Below the pieces are notes generated by a model, which was given only the letters and a program-made list of their open reading frames with translations, was not told the DNA's origin and did not search any database. Shown piece by piece: positions 14,777 through 17,264 of a stretch of DNA of 17,264 nt. Source of the DNA: JBIOUF01 sp044866695 (GTDB lineage: Bacteria; Actinomycetota; Actinomycetes; Propionibacteriales; Nocardioidaceae); assembly GCA_044866695.1 (NCBI GenBank), contig JBIOUF010000016.1, positions 1 through 17,264 of the forward strand, written 5' to 3'. Made by a program: the position numbers and the translations under genes. Positions within the stretch are counted from its first letter, which is position 1. Each line of letters opens with the position of its first letter.

Positions 14777-15331
14777 CTACTGCCCGACGCGCCCGTCGAC
14801 GCACTCCCGCAGCAGGTCGGCGTGCCCACAGTGCCTGGCGTACTCCTCGATCCGGTGCACCCACAGCTCCCGCACGGCGATATGGTCCGCGCCGACCCGC
14901 TCCCCGAGGTCGGAGAGCCGGGACAGCGCCGCGTCGGTGGCGGCCTGCTCGCGGGCGAGGTCGGCGAACGCACCGTCGACCACCGCCTGCGCCGCGACGG
15001 CTCCGTCGAACGCCGCGTCGCCCTCGCCGTACAGCCTCGGCTGCGGGTCGCCGACCCAGCCCCGCCAGTCCCGCTCGACCTCGGCGAGGTGCCGCACCAG
15101 GCCGAGCAGCGACATGGTCGAGGGCGGCACCGACCTGCGGGACAGCTGCTCGGGGTCGAGGCCGTGGCACTTCATCGTCACGGTCAGCCGGTAGCCGGCC
15201 AGGTAGTCCTGCAGCGTCGCCAGCTCACCGTCCGGGCCGGCACCCTCGGTGTTGCGCGGATCCTCGGCGGGGTCGACCCACATGTCGGGGTACACCGTCG
15301 CCCGGGTCCACCGGCCGGCTGGTTGGCTCAC
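14777..15331 (-). CDS. DinB/DUF664 family protein
   Basis: This 184-residue protein of the DinB-like four-helix-bundle superfamily (DUF664 branch) contains TMKCHGLDPEQLSRRSVPPS (52-71), SLLGLVRHLAEVERDW (74-89) and EEYARHCGHADLLRE (162-176). His81, His167 and His170 are candidate metal ligands. Many members are thought to be metal-dependent thiol transferases or mycothiol-linked enzymes, but the reaction here is unknown. GTG 15331 is chosen over ATG 15283 because the TVYPDMWVDPAEDPR stretch before the ATG is typical of relatives. There is no clear ribosome site. It stands alone; upstream lies a 143-nt gap with a direct repeat GCTCGATGG (15421-15429, 15434-15442) and a palindrome GTCGTACGAC (15444-15453). 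Confidence 0.87.
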   Translation of the reverse strand: MSQPAGRWTRATVYPDMWVDPAEDPRNTEGAGPDGELATLQDYLAGYRLTVTMKCHGLDPEQLSRRSVPPSTMSLLGLVRHLAEVERDWRGWVGDPQPRLYGEGDAAFDGAVAAQAVVDGAFADLAREQAATDAALSRLSDLGERVGADHIAVRELWVHRIEEYARHCGHADLLRECVDGRVGQ

Positions 15332-15474
15332 CCGGACATGCTGCTCGGCGGACGCCCGGCCGGCAAGTGCCCCCACGGCGCTTGGCTCTCGCCGCACCGC
15401 GTGTCGAGCCGTGCCGGACAGCTCGATGGGGCGGCTCGATGGTGTCGTACGACGCCCGAGCGGCCCGGCCGAGG

Positions 15475-16203
15475 TCAGTAGACGGCCGCAAGCGGCGCGA
15501 AAAAGGTGAAGCCGTCCTCGCCGAGGGTCTCGGTGAGCGTCTGGATGACCGAGCGGGCATCGTCGTACGGCCCCGCCATGTAGCAGGGGACACCGTCCTT
15601 GCCGAACACGATGGCGGCCTCGCCATGCCACGGGCCGAGGTGACCGGCCACGTCCGGGAAATCGGGGTGCGGTTCGAAGCCGAGCCGCCGAGCCGCCTCG
15701 ATGCCGCCGTACACCAGGTGTCGCGCCAGCTCCAGTGGCACTCGTAGAGGACGGCCGGCCGCCTCGTACGCGTCGAAGAACACGTGCAGGAAGGCCGGGA
15801 GGTCGCGGTCGCCCATGATGTGCGGGCCGAGCACGTTCTTCAGGCCGAGACAGTGGGTGTCGACGAGGTAGCCACACACCGAGACACGGTTGGTCCGGTG
15901 CCGGCGCGCGACGAGCACAAGAGCCATGCCGCCGGGGCCCTGGTCGGGGTCCTCGATGTCGCGCCACTCGGGGTGGTCGTGGACGGTGAGCCCGCTGCTC
16001 CACCCGGGACTGACCCAACAGTCGACGACGCCCGGGTCCGACTCCTGCGGCGTCTCCGCCCGGGCAATGGAGCGAACCAGCGACGCGATGACGTTGGGGT
16101 GCTCGCCGAGCGTCCGGGCGATCTGCTTGATGGACATGCCGTCCTCTCGCAGCCCCCGCACGCGTCGGAACAGGTCCTGGTCGGGCGGTGTGTCGCAACG
16201 CAT
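15475..16203 (-). CDS. HTH protein with conserved domain of unknown function
   Basis: This 242-residue protein has an N-terminal resolvase-like helix-turn-helix (FRRVRGLREDGMSIKQIARTLGEHPNVIASLVRSI, in pieces over residues 12-46). A larger domain follows with CGYLVDTHCLGLKNVLGP (110-127), PAFLHVFFDAYEAAG (136-150), PLELARHLVYGGIEAARRLGFEPHPDF (156-182) and AGHLGPWHG (186-194). I recognise the second part as recurring in uncharacterised actinobacterial and proteobacterial proteins, but I know no function. The charged HPDF/HLGPW motifs and Cys110/Cys118 look conserved enough for a catalytic or metal role, which is a guess. ATG 16203 begins the HTH domain; no ribosome site is evident. It is divergent from the broken lipoprotein gene. 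Confidence 0.72.
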   Translation of the reverse strand: MRCDTPPDQDLFRRVRGLREDGMSIKQIARTLGEHPNVIASLVRSIARAETPQESDPGVVDCWVSPGWSSGLTVHDHPEWRDIEDPDQGPGGMALVLVARRHRTNRVSVCGYLVDTHCLGLKNVLGPHIMGDRDLPAFLHVFFDAYEAAGRPLRVPLELARHLVYGGIEAARRLGFEPHPDFPDVAGHLGPWHGEAAIVFGKDGVPCYMAGPYDDARSVIQTLTETLGEDGFTFFAPLAAVY

Positions 16204-16491
16204 GCCAGGTTGTCTAGCATCCGGGCCGGGCCGCCGAGCGGCACCCACCGGCGACACGCTGACGGCATCGCCCGGCGAGCTGGGCAGCGGCCCGAGGCGG
16301 CAGCCGTCCGGAGCATCGGCGCGGTCGGCCACCTCGCTGACCAGCACCACCGGCACTACCACCGGGGCGGACTGACGGCCATGACGACGGACTCCCTCGC
16401 CGCCCTCGTCCCCACGAGCCGAGACAGCCCCGTCCTCCCGGCCCGGGCTCGTCATCGGGACCGTAGCCTCGCCGACGGTGACTGCGCCGAC
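16204..16491. other. Divergent intergenic stretch, no gene seen
   Basis: These 288 nt separate the HTH gene (-) from the lipoprotein remnant (+). Frames are open but give arginine/proline-rich translations typical of non-coding high-GC DNA. A TAGACA box lies 7 nt before the ATG at 16203 on the minus strand and a TAGCCT box lies at 16464-16469 on the plus strand. Both are weak promoter candidates without good -35 partners. I see nothing else. Confidence 0.5.
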
Positions 16492-17089
16492 ATGCCACTG
16501 ACCAGCCGTGGCTCACCGCACTGGCGCTTGCGTCCGGCCTGTCCGCCGGCTGCGGCTCGGCGTCGTCGGACCCGGAGGCGACGAGCCCACCACGCCGCCG
16601 GCCCTGGCCTACGTCGCCTCCCGCTGGACCGGGACCCCGTACTCCGCCTCGGGGTGGGACTGGTGCTGGGCGAAGGAGTTCGACGGCGACGTGGTCGCGT
16701 TCGACTGCGCTACGGGTCGGGAGGGGAGTACGACGGCGACTCGGTCCAGGCGACGGTCGGCACCGGCTTCAGGCAGCCCTTCACCTCCTGCGCGGACATC
16801 GCCTGGGAGCCCGACGGGTGCGCCGACATCCACGGGCACGGCATCATGATGTGGGCGGAGGTCGAACCCGAGGAGGACCCGGGCGGCGTCACAGTGGTGA
16901 TCCCCAAGGGCGGAGCGATCCCGGTCCTCAGCTACGCCGGCCCGGAGATCACCCAAGACCCGCCGCCGGATGGACCTGCCGGTCGGCACGGACACCCTGG
17001 TCGGCCTGGCCGGGGACGAGGACGCCGACTTGACCACGAGCGGCGAGGCGGTCCGGCACGGCGAGACGCTCGACTTCTGGGGGTCCTGA
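16492..17089 (+). pseudogene. Frameshifted lipoprotein gene
   Basis: Reading across frames gives one coherent exported protein of about 200 residues. It starts at ATG 16492 (MPLTSR), moves to WLTALALASGLSAGC with a perfect lipobox LSAG-C (Cys codon 16551-16553), then to ALAYVASRWTGTPYSASGWD (from 16601). Next is EYDGDSVQATVGTGFRQPF (from 16726) through VTVVIPKGGAIPVLSYAGPE, and finally MDLPVGTDTLVGLAG to a TGA at 17087-17089. The frame changes fall near 16501-16509, 16585-16600, 16715-16726 and 16957-16970. The first three act like single-base losses and the last like a gain. No in-frame stop interrupts the stitched path, so this is either recent decay or clustered sequencing error. I do not recognise the mature protein. 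The antisense frame is open but looks like a shadow. Confidence 0.7.
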
Positions 17090-17264
17090 CCGGTCGGCCA
17101 GCCGGCGCCGGCCTCGTCGTGGTGGCCGGACTCTGGGATCGTCGGCCGGAGGCCGCGGCCGAGCACCGCGGGGTCAGCGCGGCATCTGTTGATGGACAGT
17201 CAGGCTTCACCCGTTTCTCGCCGCGCACGTAGACGCTGCCGAACAGCGCGGACCACTCCTGTGA
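17090..17264. other. Window end, no supported gene
   Basis: On the minus strand a frame is open from the edge and reads SQEWSALFGSVYVRGEKR near 17211-17264, then becomes Ser/Arg/Pro-rich down to 16932. The first part could be the tail of a gene lying beyond the window, but I cannot support its identity or its stop. Nothing clear is seen on the plus strand. Confidence 0.3.

Noticed and set aside
13130..15481. A 783-codon plus-strand open frame
   Set aside because: It is antisense to SDR, Zn-ADH and DinB genes that all have clear motifs and, for the first two, ribosome sites.
16609..17166. A 185-codon minus-strand frame across the lipoprotein remnant
   Set aside because: It mirrors the plus-strand segments, which show a lipobox and coherent protein sequence. 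The minus translation shows no recognisable motif.
1..17264. CRISPR array, prophage, insertion sequence or defence island
   Set aside because: No spaced direct repeats of array type, and no transposase, integrase, nuclease or toxin-antitoxin pair, were found on either strand.

Overview
This is a high-GC window with strong G/C at third codon positions and frequent GTG starts. It also carries AfsR-type NB-ARC ATPase, DUF3224, DUF664/DinB-like and SCO4226-like genes. Together these point to a chromosomal segment of an actinomycete (Actinomycetota). I cannot name the genus from sequence alone. I see no tRNA, rRNA, CRISPR array, transposase, integrase or phage gene. The layout is short divergent or convergent units, each with its own regulator.

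Left third (1-5400), three small regulator-plus-effector units. A DUF4242 (SCO4226-like) protein (38-289, +) converges on a DUF3224-marR operon (1398 to 412, -). That operon is read from a consensus promoter that appears to start transcription at the ATG and encloses an imperfect dyad. A secreted allene-oxide-cyclase-barrel-like protein (1580-2116, +) diverges from it. A second MarR gene (2646-2191, -) is divergent from an FMN-dependent azoreductase-type flavoprotein (2720-3382, +). Between them lies a 49-bp near-perfect inverted repeat that looks like a shared operator. An ArsR-type regulator and an MFS exporter (5312 to 3415, -) overlap by 4 bp, and twin TGCACA/TGTGCA dyads lie in the arsR promoter region.

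Middle (5441-9664), an exported-protein block. It holds a secreted NHL/SMP-30-like beta-propeller (+), a secreted PA-domain M28 aminopeptidase (-) and a secreted seven-bladed PD40/TolB-like propeller (-). Strong GC hairpins separate these genes.

Right half (9771-17264). First comes a large AfsR-like NB-ARC/TPR ATPase with no DNA-binding domain but a distinctive C-terminal module (-). Next are an SDR and Zn-alcohol-dehydrogenase operon (-), a DinB/DUF664 protein (-) and an HTH protein fused to a conserved uncharacterised domain (-). Last is a lipoprotein gene (+) broken by at least four frame changes.

The common theme is stress or chemical sensing (two MarR, one ArsR, azoreductase, oxidoreductases, efflux) beside secreted proteins. 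I do not see a coherent new multi-gene system such as a defence island. The best leads are the operator architectures, the Cys-cluster MarR with its DUF3224 partner, the HTH protein of unknown function, and the frameshifted lipoprotein.
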